From contig NZ_BSCT01000007.1 of assembly GCF_030159255.1 (NCBI RefSeq), positions 209,237-273,236 of the forward strand: a DNA stretch of 64,000 nucleotides, written 5' to 3'. The position numbers were made by a program, and so were the translations under genes. Under the pieces are notes generated by a model, which was not told where the DNA came from, did not search any database, and saw nothing but the letters and a program-made list of their open reading frames with translations. Numbering within the stretch: position 1 is the first letter of the stretch; each line of letters starts with the position of its first letter. Positions 7,847-18,247 of the stretch are shown here, one piece after another. The stretch is from Bradyrhizobium sp. SSBR45G. GTDB lineage: Bacteria; Pseudomonadota; Alphaproteobacteria; Rhizobiales; Xanthobacteraceae.

Positions 7847-8812
7847 TCAGTTCCTGATCGCGTAGAGCGGCGTCCTCACGGTGAGCTGATAGACCGGCTT
7901 CGGCGCCCATGCGATCTGCGCCGTGATTCCGAACAGGCGGTTGTCATCGTCATCCATGCGATCGAGATCGAGCCTGATCAGCGGCTGGGTATACGACGAG
8001 ATCGGCGTGATCGAAAGCAGCTGCGCGCCGCCGAACGACTGCAGGCCTGCGCGCGCGGAGACCTTCCAGTTGTTGTCCCACTGATAGAAGCCGCCGACAT
8101 AGCCTGCCGTGGTGTCGCCGATCCGCGCCAGCGCCGAGTCGATCTCCGAGTGGGTATATTGAATCCCCGCCAGCCAGCCGCGCATCTCCTCGGCGTCGAG
8201 CGCGTATTTGGCTTCGACCACGGTGTTGAAGGAGGTGGTCGCCAAGGGCGACGATGGCACCGAGCGCGTCAGCGTCGACTGCAGCGTGAGCGTCGGGAAG
8301 GCGCCGCCGTTCTGCTGATACAGATCGGCCTGAAAGCCGAGGAACCAGCCGGTGACCGCAAGCTCCGACCAGCCGGATACGCCATTGTAGGAGGTGCTGC
8401 CGGTGAAGCCGCCATACAGCGACAAGGCCTCGCCGAGATCGAACGTCAGCGGAACGTCGACGCCGAGCCCCTGGCTCGTGGGTGCCGACAGCTGCGGCCG
8501 CCCAGGCACCGCCGGACGGTCGAGCAGCTGCCGCAAGGTCGCGATCTGCGAGAGCGTTCCGAACAGCGAGATGTCGCCGAGCCCCGTCGACAACGCAGCC
8601 CCCGGCACGTAGGCGTAGTTGGTGCGGAAGTCGATATAGAGGTTGGCGAGCCCCGACGACGAGGCCTCCTTCTCCCCATCCTTCGCATCGTCCCTCTTCG
8701 CGTCGTCGCTTGCGAAGGCGCCGCCGCTCACGACCAGCGCCATGCCTACGACCATCATGCAGCCCCACCGTCGCACCCTGCCCGCGCGCGACAACAATCC
8801 CTCTCGCACCAT
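7847..8812 (-). CDS. Secreted beta-barrel-like outer membrane protein, unknown function
   Basis: A 321-residue protein with an N-terminal basic stretch, a hydrophobic segment (MMVVGMALVVSGG) and a likely signal-peptidase site after GGAFA. The mature part starts with a charged DDAKRDDAKDGEKEASSS linker and continues with alternating polar/hydrophobic strands rich in Gly, Tyr, Thr and Ser, such as LYIDFRTNYAYVPG, LSLYGGFTGSTSYNG and TAGYVGGFYQWDNNWKVSAR. This pattern suits an outer-membrane beta-barrel. No named family is recognised. The start may be one of the later Met codons near residue 19. It is a single gene followed by a terminator at 7684-7717. Confidence 0.7.
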   Translation of the reverse strand: MVREGLLSRAGRVRRWGCMMVVGMALVVSGGAFASDDAKRDDAKDGEKEASSSGLANLYIDFRTNYAYVPGAALSTGLGDISLFGTLSQIATLRQLLDRPAVPGRPQLSAPTSQGLGVDVPLTFDLGEALSLYGGFTGSTSYNGVSGWSELAVTGWFLGFQADLYQQNGGAFPTLTLQSTLTRSVPSSPLATTSFNTVVEAKYALDAEEMRGWLAGIQYTHSEIDSALARIGDTTAGYVGGFYQWDNNWKVSARAGLQSFGGAQLLSITPISSYTQPLIRLDLDRMDDDDNRLFGITAQIAWAPKPVYQLTVRTPLYAIRN

Positions 8813-8911
8813 CTCGACCTCCCCCGCGCTCGAAACTACTCTAGCGCGAGGCGCGGCTTCAAGGGCAGATCGGTCCTTGAGGCAAATGCAGGAGGGATCG
8901 TGCGCCGGGCC

Positions 8912-11900
8912 TCAGTCCGACGGCGCCGAGCCGGCTCCGCGCGCCGCCATGACCTGGCGCAGCACACGTGACAGCTCGTCGACCGAATACGGCTTGTGGA
9001 TCAGGCTGAAGCCGTGGCGGTCGCCGTCGGCCAGCACATCACTGTAGCCGCTGTTGAGCACGATCGGAATCGTCGGGAGCCGCCGGCGGATCTCCTGGCC
9101 GAGCGTGACGCCGTCCATTCCGGGCATGACGACATCGCTGAGCACGAGATCGAAGCCGCCGGGATTGTCATCGATGATGCGCAACGCATCGAAGCCGCTG
9201 CGCGCCAGCACGGTTCGATAGCCGAGATCCTCGAGCAGCTGCGTGGAGAACTCACCGATCTCGGGGTGGTCCTCGACCACCAGCACGTTCAAGCGGGCCG
9301 CCAGCACCTCCGGCCTGTGCTCGCTCCGCTCGCGCCGTCGCAGCGGCTTCGAGGTGAGCGGCAGCAGCAAGGTCAAGGTCGTGCCCTTGCCGAGCTCGCT
9401 TTCGGCCAGCACCCGGCCACCGGACTGATGCACGAAACCGTAGACCTGGGACAGCCCGAGCCCGGTGCCGCGTCCGACTCCCTTGGTGGTGAAGAACGGC
9501 TCGAAGATGCGGTCGATCTGGTCAGCAGCAATGCCGCATCCGGTGTCGCTGACGGCGATCGAGACGAACGGCTGCTGTCCGCTCGGCCCTTGCTGTTCAA
9601 CGCGGTCGCCCTGGATGGTCAGGACGCCCCGGCCGCTCATCGCGTCGCGCGCATTGGCGACGAGGTTGACGAGAGCCGTCTCGAACTGATTGACATCGGC
9701 GTCGACGGGAAGCGGCCGCGATCGCAGATCGAGTTCGATCACGGCAGGCGCGCCGAGCACGGTCTGCAGCATGTCCTCGATCTGCTCGATGTGGCCGGCG
9801 ACGTCGAAGACCTGGCGCTCCATCGGGGTGCGGCGCGCAAAGGCGAGCAGCTGTCCGGTCAGCTTGGCCGCCCGGTCGGCAGTGTCCGAGATCGCATCCA
9901 CGTAGCGTCGCATACGCTCCGGCGACAGCTGCCGCCGACGCAGGAGATCGGCCGACGATCGGATCACCGTCAGGAGATTGTTGAAGTCGTGCGCGACGCC
10001 GCCGGTGAGCTGGCCGATCGCTTCCATCTTCTGGGCCTGGCGGAACGCCTCCTCGGCCTTGCGCCGCTCGGTCAGCTCCACCGCCTCCGGCACGATGGCG
10101 ACGACCTGTCCGGCTTCGTCACGCACCGGACGCATCTGGAAATCGAACCACCGCCAGCTGCCGACCGGGAGATCGAGGTGCAGCTCCTGCCGGGCCTCGT
10201 CACCACGGGCGACGGCGTCGACCAGCGACCTGACGACCTCGGGCATGCCGGGCGTGCCCGCAAACCACGGGGTCTCCCAGAACGGCTGGCCCGCGACCTC
10301 ATGCAGCGGCGCGGCGATCGCCTCCAGCGAGGTCGCATTGGCGTCCAGCAGCGTGCCATCCACCGACAGCAACGCCTGAAACGTGTAGCTCGCCTCGAAG
10401 ATCGTCCGCAGCCGCGCCTCCTTGGCCTGCAGCTCCGCGGTCCGCGCCGAGACCTGCGCCTCGAGCCGCTCGTTCAGCTCGCGCAGCGTGGTCTCGGCCT
10501 CGCGCCGCACCCGCGACATGTCGATGTTGGCGCGCACGCGCGCCAGCAGCTCGCGCGCACTGAACGGCTTGCTCAGATAGTCGCTGGCGCCGGCATCGAG
10601 CCCCTCGACCTTGGCCTCCTCGCCGGCGCGCGCCGAAAGAATGACGATCGGCACGTCACGCAGCTGCGGGTCGCCGCGCAGCGCCTTCAGCAGGCCGAAG
10701 CCGTCGAGCCGCGGCATCATGACGTCGGTCAACACCAGATCAGGGCGCCGCCGCCGAACCGCTTCGAGCGCGGCAACGCCATCGCTGACCGTTTCCACCT
10801 CATAGTCGTCACCGAGCAGGCGGCGAACATAGTCACGCATGTCGGGATTGTCGTCGGCGAGCACGACGCGATCGCGACCGGACATGGCGGCGGTCCGAAC
10901 GCCGAGATCGTCGGAAGACGACGGGTGCGGAACGTCGATCGGACCGTCGCCGTTCAGCCAGCTCAGCGCCTCGTCGAGATAGGCGTGCGCCCGCAGGTTC
11001 GTCACGGCCTCGGTCCGCGAGCTTCCAACCTGAGCCGCCGGCAGATGCGCGACGCCGAGCGGAAGCCGCACCGAGAACACCGAGCCGCGGCCGTGCTCGC
11101 TCTCGGCAATGATTTCGCCGCCATGCAGCTTGACCAGCTCCTGGACCAGCGCCAGGCCGATGCCGCTGCCTTCGAACGAGCGACCGCGCGCGCCTTCGAT
11201 CCGGCGAAACCGCTCGAACAGATGCGGCAGCTCACTCGGCGGAATGCCAGTGCCGGTGTCGCGAACCCTGAGCTCCGCATGGCGGCGGTCGGCAGTCGGT
11301 CCGACCGAGACCTCGATCTCGCCCTCGAAGGTGAACTTGAACGCGTTGGAGACCAGGTTGAGGACGATCTTCTCCCACATGTCGCGGTCGACATGGACGG
11401 GCTCAGGGAGTTCGGCCGTGTCGATCAGAAGACGCAAGCCCGCGCGGTCGGTCGCCGAGCGGAAGTTGGAGACCAGCTCGGCTGTGAGGGCCGCGAGATC
11501 CACCGGCGCGAACCTCGCCGTCATGCGGCCGGCCTCGATCCGGGAGAAGTCGAGCAGAGTGTTCACCAGCTTCAGCAGGCGGATCCCATTGCGGTGGATC
11601 AGCGCCAGAGCGGATCGCTGCTCGTCACCGAGCCCGGCGCCGTGGTGGCCGAGCATGTCCTCGAGCGGACTGAGCATCAGTGTCAGCGGCGTGCGAAACT
11701 CGTGGCTGATGTTGGAAAAGAACGCCGTCTTGGCGCGATCGATCTCCGCCAGTGCCTCGGCGCGGCGCCGCTCAGCCTCATAGGCGCCGCCGTTGCTCAC
11801 GGCAGCGGCGATCTGTCCGGCGACGAGGTTCAGAAAGCGGGCATAGCTCTCGTCATACAGGCGGAACGGGTTGAGCCCCGCGATGACGAAGCCGCCCCGC

Positions 11901-12763
11901 CCGGCCTCACCGGACGAGGGAATGGGAAGCACCACCGCCTGCTGCGGGGGCTGGCGCCAGCCGCCGCTCGGAAAGGCGGCGCCGAACAGACCCGGAAGGT
12001 CACGCACCAGCACGGCGGCCTGCAGCCGCAGTGCCTCGGCGAGCGGCCATGGCCCCTCCGGCTGAATTTTCAGGCTCGGCTTGACCGCCGGATGGTCGCG
12101 CGGGATGCCGGTCAGCGCCTCCAGCCGAGCCACCTCGCCGTCCGGCTCGGTCATGTAGATCATGACAAAGGGAAGGTCGCGCGGCTCCTGCGCCAAAGCG
12201 TGCGCGCAGCTCGCGCAGGCCTGGTCAGTGCTGCGCGCCTCGGCCCCGGCATTGGCGAGTTCGCGCAGCAGCGACAGCTGGCGCTCGCTGATCACCCGCA
12301 CGGTGTCGTCGGTGTTGGCGCAGAAGATGCCGCCGGGCGATCCGTCATCGTCGGGAATGGGACTGTAGGAGAACGTGTAGTACGTCTCCTCCGGAAAGCC
12401 ATTGCGCTCCATGATCAGCAGTTGCGCCTCGACATAGGTGCCACGGTCGCCGCCGCTCGCCTTTGCCAGCAGCGGACCGATGTCCTCCCATATTTCGTGC
12501 CAGACCGCGGAGGTCGGGCGCCCCAATGCCCAGGGATGCTTGCCGCCGATGATGGCCTTGTAGGCGTCGTTGTAGAGGTAGGTCAGCTCCCGCCCCCAGC
12601 CGATCCAGATCGGCTGCTGGGACGTCAGCATAATCCTGACAGCCGTTTTCAAGCTTTGCGGCCAGTGCTCGGGCGGCCCGATCGGCGTGCTCGTCCAGTC
12701 GAACTGCAACATCAGACCGGCGAGTTCGCTGCCCCCGGAAAAAAGCCGTTCGCGCTCGGCCAT
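8912..12763 (-). CDS. Very large hybrid sensor histidine kinase with two kinase modules and two receivers
   Basis: A cytoplasmic-looking signalling protein of 1,283 residues from the ATG at 12763 (AAGGG upstream); an ATG at 12895 would add 44 poor residues. In order: a PAS-like domain (GWGRELTYLYNDAYKAIIGG), a GAF-like region, a first histidine kinase with the H-box SNISHEFRTPLTLMLSPLED and its ATPase domain (GSGIGLALVQELV), a receiver (VVLADDNPDMRDYV ... LVLTDVMMPRLDG), a PAS domain, a second kinase with GGVAHDFNNLLTVIRSSADL and ATPase (GTGLGLSQVYGFV), and a C-terminal receiver (LVVEDHPEIGEFS ... LVLSDVVMPGMDG). It has no transmembrane segment, so it senses an internal signal. No cognate regulator gene is next to it. 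Confidence 0.85.
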   Translation of the reverse strand: MAERERLFSGGSELAGLMLQFDWTSTPIGPPEHWPQSLKTAVRIMLTSQQPIWIGWGRELTYLYNDAYKAIIGGKHPWALGRPTSAVWHEIWEDIGPLLAKASGGDRGTYVEAQLLIMERNGFPEETYYTFSYSPIPDDDGSPGGIFCANTDDTVRVISERQLSLLRELANAGAEARSTDQACASCAHALAQEPRDLPFVMIYMTEPDGEVARLEALTGIPRDHPAVKPSLKIQPEGPWPLAEALRLQAAVLVRDLPGLFGAAFPSGGWRQPPQQAVVLPIPSSGEAGRGGFVIAGLNPFRLYDESYARFLNLVAGQIAAAVSNGGAYEAERRRAEALAEIDRAKTAFFSNISHEFRTPLTLMLSPLEDMLGHHGAGLGDEQRSALALIHRNGIRLLKLVNTLLDFSRIEAGRMTARFAPVDLAALTAELVSNFRSATDRAGLRLLIDTAELPEPVHVDRDMWEKIVLNLVSNAFKFTFEGEIEVSVGPTADRRHAELRVRDTGTGIPPSELPHLFERFRRIEGARGRSFEGSGIGLALVQELVKLHGGEIIAESEHGRGSVFSVRLPLGVAHLPAAQVGSSRTEAVTNLRAHAYLDEALSWLNGDGPIDVPHPSSSDDLGVRTAAMSGRDRVVLADDNPDMRDYVRRLLGDDYEVETVSDGVAALEAVRRRRPDLVLTDVMMPRLDGFGLLKALRGDPQLRDVPIVILSARAGEEAKVEGLDAGASDYLSKPFSARELLARVRANIDMSRVRREAETTLRELNERLEAQVSARTAELQAKEARLRTIFEASYTFQALLSVDGTLLDANATSLEAIAAPLHEVAGQPFWETPWFAGTPGMPEVVRSLVDAVARGDEARQELHLDLPVGSWRWFDFQMRPVRDEAGQVVAIVPEAVELTERRKAEEAFRQAQKMEAIGQLTGGVAHDFNNLLTVIRSSADLLRRRQLSPERMRRYVDAISDTADRAAKLTGQLLAFARRTPMERQVFDVAGHIEQIEDMLQTVLGAPAVIELDLRSRPLPVDADVNQFETALVNLVANARDAMSGRGVLTIQGDRVEQQGPSGQQPFVSIAVSDTGCGIAADQIDRIFEPFFTTKGVGRGTGLGLSQVYGFVHQSGGRVLAESELGKGTTLTLLLPLTSKPLRRRERSEHRPEVLAARLNVLVVEDHPEIGEFSTQLLEDLGYRTVLARSGFDALRIIDDNPGGFDLVLSDVVMPGMDGVTLGQEIRRRLPTIPIVLNSGYSDVLADGDRHGFSLIHKPYSVDELSRVLRQVMAARGAGSAPSD

Positions 12764-13159
12764 GCCGAGCCCTTGATCGTGCTCTGGTTGCCGCTGGCCC
12801 GGCAAACGCGTCCCCATCGAGAAGTGCAACGCGAGAGGAACGCCGGCCTTTTCCCTCGGTTCCGGTGCCCGGAACGAAAAGTAGCCGGGCAGCATGACGC
12901 CCCATCGGCGATAGGGATCGTGTGCGAGGCCAGGCTGATGGGCCGCATCCGAGCTCGACCGCGTCCTGGTCTGTCGGCACCGCGATCCCCTGCGCTCACC
13001 ATCCTGGCGCCGTGGTCATTCGTCGCGGGCCGTGCCTGGCCATCGCGCGCAACGCAGTTGCACAACGTCATTGGTGCAACGCGGAACATAATCTGTGTTA
13101 CAGACCGTTCCCCGCCATCCCGCCGCGGTTGATGCCGATCAACGCAGGCGCGCTCCGGT

Positions 13160-14851
13160 ATGGCGGCGCTCGAACACAGGACCTCGGAGACTGCCTTGAC
13201 CCAACCGCAACGCATGAGCGCACCGACGCATCTCACCACCTACGCTTCCCCGCGCGGGCTCGCGCTGCTGCGCGATCCCCTGCTCAACAAGGGCACCGGC
13301 TTCACCGAGCAGGAGCGCGACGCGCTCGGCCTGCGCGGCTTTCTGCCCGCCAGCATCATGTCGATGCAGGCCCAGGCGGAGCGCATCCTGGTCAATCTGC
13401 GCAGCCTGTCCAACGATCTCGAGAAGTACGTCGCCCTGAACGCGCTGCACGACCGCAACGAGGCGCTGTTCTTCCGGGTGGTCTGCGACAATATCGACGA
13501 GATCCAGCCGCTGATCTACACGCCGACCGTCGGCCTCGCCTGCCAGAAATACGGCCTGATCTTCCAGCGTCCGCGCGGCCTGTTCATCTCCGCCAATGAC
13601 CGCGGCCGGATCGCCGAGATCCTCGCCAACTGGCCATACCGCGCCAAGCTGATCGTCGTCACCGACGGCGAGCGCATCCTCGGCCTCGGCGATCTCGGCG
13701 CCAACGGCATGGGCATCCCCGTCGGCAAGCTGTCGCTCTACTCGGCCTGCGCGGGCATCCATCCCGAAGAATGCCTGCCGGTCATGCTGGACGTCGGCAC
13801 CAACAACGAAGAGCTGCTGAACGACCCCTATTACATCGGTCTCCGGCAGAAGCGCCTCAGTGGCGAGGCCTATGATTCGTTCGTCGACGAGTTCATGACG
13901 GCGGCGCGCGCCGCCTTCCCCGGCGTGCTGATCCAGTTCGAGGATTTCGCCAACCACGCGGCGTTCAAGCTGCTGCATAAATATCGCGATGACGCCTGCG
14001 TCTTCAATGACGACATCCAGGGCACCGCGGCGGTCGCGCTCGCCGGCCTGTTCTCGGCGCTGCGCATCACCGGCGGCAAGCTGCGCGACCAGACTGTGCT
14101 GTTCCTCGGCGCCGGCGAGGCCGCGACCGGCATCGCCGATCTCGTCGTGTCGGCGATGATGGCCGAAGGGCTTTCGGACGCCGAGGCATTGCGGCGCAAC
14201 TGGCTGACCGATTCGCGCGGCCTCGTCATCAAGGGCCGCGACAACCTGCACGGCCACAAGCTGCGCTATGCGCACGACCAGGCGCCGATTGGCGACTTCC
14301 TGACCGCCATCAAGACGCTCAAGCCGACCGCGATCATCGGCGTGGCCGCAGTCGGCGGCGCCTTCACGCCGGAGGTGCTGCAGGCCATGGCGGAGCTGAA
14401 CGAGCGTCCGATCATCTTCGCGCTGTCCAATCCGACCTCGAAGGCGGAATGCTCGGCCGAGGCCGCCTATCGCTACACGCAGGGCCGCGCGCTGTTCGCC
14501 TGCGGCAGTCCCTACGATCCGGTCAAGCTCGACGGCAAGACCTTCGTGCCGCGTCAGGGCAACAACTCCTACATCTTCCCCGGCGTCGGCCTCGGCGCCA
14601 TAGCCACCGGCGCGCGGCTGGTGACGGACGAGATGTTCATGGCCGCCGCCCACACCCTGGCGAACTGCGTCACCGGCGCCGACCTCGAGCAGGGCAGCCT
14701 GTATCCGGCGCTGCCGCGCATCCGCGAGGTGTCGGCCCATATCGGTGCCGCGGTCGCCGGCGTCGCGTATCAGAACGGGCTCGCGGCCGGACCCGCGCCG
14801 AACGACCTGCTCGGCTTCGTCGAGTCGAAGATGTACGACGCGCGCTACTGA
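13160..14851 (+). CDS. maeA: NAD-dependent malic enzyme (oxaloacetate-decarboxylating)
   Basis: A 563-residue enzyme of the long SfcA/MaeA type, converting L-malate to pyruvate, CO2 and NADH. Recognisable blocks are [19 protein letters not shown] at the start, [20 protein letters not shown], the malate/metal-binding region [20 protein letters not shown] with [16 protein letters not shown], the NAD-binding [14 protein letters not shown] and the end block [18 protein letters not shown]. There is no fused phosphotransacetylase domain, unlike the ~760-residue rhizobial Dme/Tme enzymes. Start choice is open: the TTG at 13196 has CGGAG upstream and the ATG at 13214 is also possible. A strong terminator follows at 14861-14895. 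Confidence 0.92.
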   Translation: MAALEHRTSETALTQPQRMSAPTHLTTYASPRGLALLRDPLLNKGTGFTEQERDALGLRGFLPASIMSMQAQAERILVNLRSLSNDLEKYVALNALHDRNEALFFRVVCDNIDEIQPLIYTPTVGLACQKYGLIFQRPRGLFISANDRGRIAEILANWPYRAKLIVVTDGERILGLGDLGANGMGIPVGKLSLYSACAGIHPEECLPVMLDVGTNNEELLNDPYYIGLRQKRLSGEAYDSFVDEFMTAARAAFPGVLIQFEDFANHAAFKLLHKYRDDACVFNDDIQGTAAVALAGLFSALRITGGKLRDQTVLFLGAGEAATGIADLVVSAMMAEGLSDAEALRRNWLTDSRGLVIKGRDNLHGHKLRYAHDQAPIGDFLTAIKTLKPTAIIGVAAVGGAFTPEVLQAMAELNERPIIFALSNPTSKAECSAEAAYRYTQGRALFACGSPYDPVKLDGKTFVPRQGNNSYIFPGVGLGAIATGARLVTDEMFMAAAHTLANCVTGADLEQGSLYPALPRIREVSAHIGAAVAGVAYQNGLAAGPAPNDLLGFVESKMYDARY

Positions 14852-14860
14852 CTCCGTCAT

Positions 14861-14895
14861 CGCGGATGCCTCTGGTCAGAAGCATCCGCGTTTTT
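14861..14895 (+). terminator. Rho-independent terminator after malic enzyme
   Basis: A perfect 9-bp stem, CGCGGATGC (14861-14869) with GCATCCGCG (14882-14890), has a 12-base loop and is followed by TTTTT (14891-14895). It lies nine bases after the malic enzyme stop and separates that gene from the convergent arginase gene ending at 14927. Confidence 0.85.
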
Positions 14896-14926
14896 CCCGG
14901 ATATCGTCCGCGTCGCGGACGCCCGC

Positions 14927-15901
14927 CTACGGATCGGAAACGATCGCGTTGGTGGGCGTCGGCCGGTCGGTGATCTGCTGGCCGAACAGGCTGGCGATCA
15001 GTTCGACCGCGACCCGCGCCGTCTTGCCGCGGTCATCGAGGAAGGGATTGAGCTCGACGATATCGACCGAGCGGACCAGCCCTGAATCGTGCAGCATCTC
15101 CATGATGAGATGCGCCTCGCGGTAGGTCGCGCCGCCCGGCACGGTGGTGCCGACACCGGGGGCCACGTCGGGATCGAGGAAGTCGACGTCGAAGCTCACA
15201 TGCAGGACGCCGTTTCGCGCCGCGACCTTGTCGAGGACACGCCGCATCAGCACGCCGACGCCGAACTCGTCGATGGCGCGCATGTCGGCGATGCTGACGC
15301 GCCGCAGCCGCAGCAGTTCCTTCTCGGCCTTGTCGACCGAGCGGATGCCGAACAATTGGAGCTGCGCCGGGGCGATGCTCGCCCGCGGCTCGTCGCCGAG
15401 CAGGCCGTCGAGGCCGGGCTCGCCGCACAGGAAGGCCGCGGACATGCCGTGCATGTTGGCGCTGACGGTGGTTTCGGGCGTATTGTAGTCGGCATGCGCG
15501 TCGAGCCAGAGCACGAACAGCTCGCGACCGAGGTCACGGCAATGACGCGCGATCCCATTCACCGATCCCATCGACAGCGAATGGTCGCCGCCCAGAAACA
15601 CCGGAATGGCCCCTGTCTGCGCCAATTCATAGCTGCGGCGCGCCAGCACCCGGGCCCAACGCTGGATCTGACGATAATGCTTGGCTCTTGCAGGCAACTC
15701 ATCGTCGAGCTCGGCCAGCTCGGTGATGCCGACGTCGCCATAGTCGATGACATCGAGCCCCAGGCTTTCCAGCACCGTGACGAGACCCGCGGTGCGCAGC
15801 GCCGCGGGGCCCATCAGCGTGCCGCGCACGGATGCGCCGAGATCAATCGGCGCCCCGAGGACGGCGATGCGATGCGGCGCTGCTGTGTCTGATGGAAGCA
15901 T
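14927..15901 (-). CDS. rocF: Arginase
   Basis: A 324-residue manganese enzyme that hydrolyses L-arginine to ornithine and urea. The metal-binding signatures are intact: GGDHS with His107, DAHAD with Asp134, His136 and Asp138, and SFDVDFLDP with Asp238 and Asp240. The N terminus ([21 protein letters not shown]) and the VGTTVPGG loop fit true arginases better than agmatinases. It stands alone, convergent with malic enzyme. The start is the ATG at 15901, preceded by AAAGGATCTCGTC. Confidence 0.93.
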   Translation of the reverse strand: MLPSDTAAPHRIAVLGAPIDLGASVRGTLMGPAALRTAGLVTVLESLGLDVIDYGDVGITELAELDDELPARAKHYRQIQRWARVLARRSYELAQTGAIPVFLGGDHSLSMGSVNGIARHCRDLGRELFVLWLDAHADYNTPETTVSANMHGMSAAFLCGEPGLDGLLGDEPRASIAPAQLQLFGIRSVDKAEKELLRLRRVSIADMRAIDEFGVGVLMRRVLDKVAARNGVLHVSFDVDFLDPDVAPGVGTTVPGGATYREAHLIMEMLHDSGLVRSVDIVELNPFLDDRGKTARVAVELIASLFGQQITDRPTPTNAIVSDP

Positions 15902-16084
15902 GACGAGATCCTTTCACACCGGCTCGACCATAATAGGTGCCGCGCTCGAATGGTGCGACCCGGCGCGGCGATCCACCGGATTCGGGACCCGCCACAGGCG
16001 ACGGAACCAATCGCGTCAGTGGGCATTTCCTGAGCATTGGAGCCACCCGCGCATTCCGCGAACGGTGGAAGCTCAATCCGGCCG

Positions 16085-16369
16085 ATGAGCGTCGAGAGGG
16101 CAACGACATTGAGCAGCGAAACGTTCGAAACACCTCCGCAGCCGGGCGTCGCCGAACGCGCGTTCGACACCGCAACCGACATGTCGCACTCACTCGGCGA
16201 GGTGATGGGGACTCTGAGCGCCGCAGTCGACCGGTTGAGCGCAGCGGTCAAGGACGCGCGCCGGCCGGGAACGGCGCTGTCCACCTTGAGCGCCATCACG
16301 CGGGAGGCACCGCTGACAAGCCTGTTCGTCGCCTTCCTGTTTGGCGTGGCGGTGGCGCGCCGGCGCTGA
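16085..16369 (+). CDS. Small protein with C-terminal membrane anchor
   Basis: Starting at the ATG at 16085, this is a 94-residue protein. Residues ~20-70 look amphipathic and helical (DMSHSLGEVMGTLSAAVDRL), and the C terminus is one hydrophobic segment (LTSLFVAFLFGVAVA) followed by RRR. That layout resembles the ElaB/YqjD/DUF883 group of tail-anchored small proteins, some of which associate with ribosomes; sequence identity cannot be judged by eye. An upstream ATG at 16037 adds 16 residues with no ribosome-binding site. It converges with opgC ending at 16376. Confidence 0.6.
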   Translation: MSVERATTLSSETFETPPQPGVAERAFDTATDMSHSLGEVMGTLSAAVDRLSAAVKDARRPGTALSTLSAITREAPLTSLFVAFLFGVAVARRR

Positions 16370-16375
16370 GAACGA

Positions 16376-17530
16376 TTAGAATAGTCGCGGACCGCGCCGG
16401 TCGAGCTGCGATTCCCACGTCAGCAGCGTGGCGACGAACACCATGATTGCAATGCCGGCGATGCTGATCAGGAGCTGCATCGCAAAGCCGCTTGCGACGT
16501 CTGCCAGCACGACCTGGCCGATGAAGGCCAGCAGCACGCCGATACAATAGATCGACAACGAGTTCTCGCCGCACCTGATCATCGCCGCCATCAGCGGACG
16601 GATCGGGCCATGCCACTGCCGCGGCGCCAGCCGCGACACGGCGAAGGCGAGCGACAGGAAGTGCAGCAGCCGCACCGGCGCCAGATGGCTCTTGTAGATC
16701 GGATAGATCAGGCCGGTGATCGCCGGCGGGATCAGGCCCTCCAGGCTCTTGAACTCCCAGCTCAACGCCATGAACAGGCTGAAGGCGAGATAGGCGAGCG
16801 CCACGATCAGAAGCGCGCGTCCGTTCAGCAGCGGACGCAGCCTCGCCGTCCCGCCATAGGCGTACCAGGCGCCGATCACGAACAGGAACTGCCAGGCGAA
16901 CGGATTGAAATACAGCTCGCCGCTCGGCCATGCCGGCACCTGCCAGCTGAACATCTGCACCATCATGTAGAGCAGGAAGGAGAGCACGAGGGTCACGGTC
17001 GCGCTCGTCATCATCAGCCACAGCACGATCGGAAAACAGATGTGCAGGATCGCGAAGGTCAGCAGGATGTCGGTATTCACCGGCGCAAACTGCAGCAGCG
17101 CGACGTGCACGAGGGTTGGACCGGGCTCGCGAAACAGGAACCCGGTATTGGTCTCGTCGACGAATCGGGTGCCGCCACCGATGACCCAGACCAGCACCGC
17201 ATAGGCGAGCAGCAGCACCAGGAAGGCCGCATAGATCTCCCATGCGCGGCGCAACGCGCGCACCACCGTCGTCGCCCAGCCCTGCGTCGACAGCGCGCCG
17301 CCATAGGCGAGCATGCAGGTATAGCCTGAGATGAAGACGAACACTTCGGACGTGTCGCTGAAGCCGTAATTGCGCAACGTCAGCCAGGCCAGCGAATTGT
17401 CCGGTACGTGATCGACGAAGATGAACCACAACGCCAGCCCGCGGCATGCATCGATCCTGAGATCGCGATGTCCATTGCTGCCATCAGCCACGGCGCCGGG
17501 CTTCGCCAGCTGTCGATCACCAGCCATCAA
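16376..17530 (-). CDS. opgC: OpgC-family membrane acyltransferase
   Basis: A 384-residue integral membrane protein with about ten hydrophobic segments. The N-terminal block DLRIDACRGLALWFIFVDHV and FSDTSEVFVFISGYTCMLAY are typical of the OpgC family, which transfers succinyl groups onto periplasmic or cyclic glucans and belongs to the wider acyltransferase-3 group. The conserved Arg-His type residues lie in the DACRG and VDHVPDN region. It is not next to other glucan genes, so its acceptor here is inferred from the family. Confidence 0.85.
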   Translation of the reverse strand: MMAGDRQLAKPGAVADGSNGHRDLRIDACRGLALWFIFVDHVPDNSLAWLTLRNYGFSDTSEVFVFISGYTCMLAYGGALSTQGWATTVVRALRRAWEIYAAFLVLLLAYAVLVWVIGGGTRFVDETNTGFLFREPGPTLVHVALLQFAPVNTDILLTFAILHICFPIVLWLMMTSATVTLVLSFLLYMMVQMFSWQVPAWPSGELYFNPFAWQFLFVIGAWYAYGGTARLRPLLNGRALLIVALAYLAFSLFMALSWEFKSLEGLIPPAITGLIYPIYKSHLAPVRLLHFLSLAFAVSRLAPRQWHGPIRPLMAAMIRCGENSLSIYCIGVLLAFIGQVVLADVASGFAMQLLISIAGIAIMVFVATLLTWESQLDRRGPRLF

Positions 17531-17907
17531 GATGAGCCTCCATCAAGATGAGCCTCGTCTGGTGGCTGACCCGACATGCGCTTCAGGCTGTCCACTGGTC
17601 GCGGAACCGCGGCGCGAGCGATACGTGAAAGTGGCCCATGAAGCATTCCGGCGTTGTTTCAGATTCCGTGCGTATTGTCTGTAAACCACCTGCGTCGTTT
17701 GCGACCACGCGTTCTGGAACCGCGTTGGGAGCCTTCTCGTAAAAAACTCTGCTCGCAAACGGTGGGGGCAAAGGAACATTGCCGGGATGGTGGTGTTAAC
17801 CAATTTACTGTCGCGTAGCTGGCAATTGTTCCACTCCCGTATTTACCCGGATTGATTGTAGGCTGGTAAGACGTTGACTTGCAGTGGAAGCGTTAAAGGG
17901 GGGTTCC

Positions 17908-18156
17908 GTGATCCACCGAGGTGTCCAATATACGGTTGTAGCGACTGCTGAACCGGACATTTGGGAATGGCGGTACGAGTTCGGCGATCAGGTCAAGTCC
18001 GGACGAACCCAGACGAGGCTTGCCGCCCTCGCCGCCCGGCGCGTGAAGTCGAAGATCGACGCCGCGCTCCGTGCAACCCAGACAGGTTCCGTCACGGCTG
18101 CCAATGTCGCCGACCGGCTCGAGATGGCAAAGGCCACGTCGCATGGCCTGACTTGA
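17908..18156 (+). CDS. Small hypothetical protein
   Basis: An 82-residue protein started at the GTG at 17908, which has the strong ribosome-binding site AAAGGGGGG five bases upstream. An ATG at 17884 lies before that site and is less likely. The sequence begins IHRGVQYTVVATAEPDIWEW and then has a basic helix (LAALAARRVKSKIDAAL), suggesting a small folded domain of short strands followed by a helix. I recall similar proteins in Bradyrhizobium but no function. The 377 bases upstream (17531-17907) hold no gene that I can support. Confidence 0.6.
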   Translation: MIHRGVQYTVVATAEPDIWEWRYEFGDQVKSGRTQTRLAALAARRVKSKIDAALRATQTGSVTAANVADRLEMAKATSHGLT

Positions 18157-18247
18157 CCTGCTCGGCAGGACGCGCGGCGCGCGATCTGCCTGTCCTCGCT
18201 GTTGAGACAGATCAAGGCCTGCGCGCCGCGGTCCGTCATCATGAGGC

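Noticed and set aside
8996..13132. A 1,378-codon open frame on the plus strand
   Set aside because: It is exactly antisense to the hybrid kinase, has no recognisable domain and reflects the high GC third-position bias.
13139..14860. A 573-codon minus-strand frame
   Set aside because: Antisense shadow of malic enzyme, whose conserved blocks are unambiguous.
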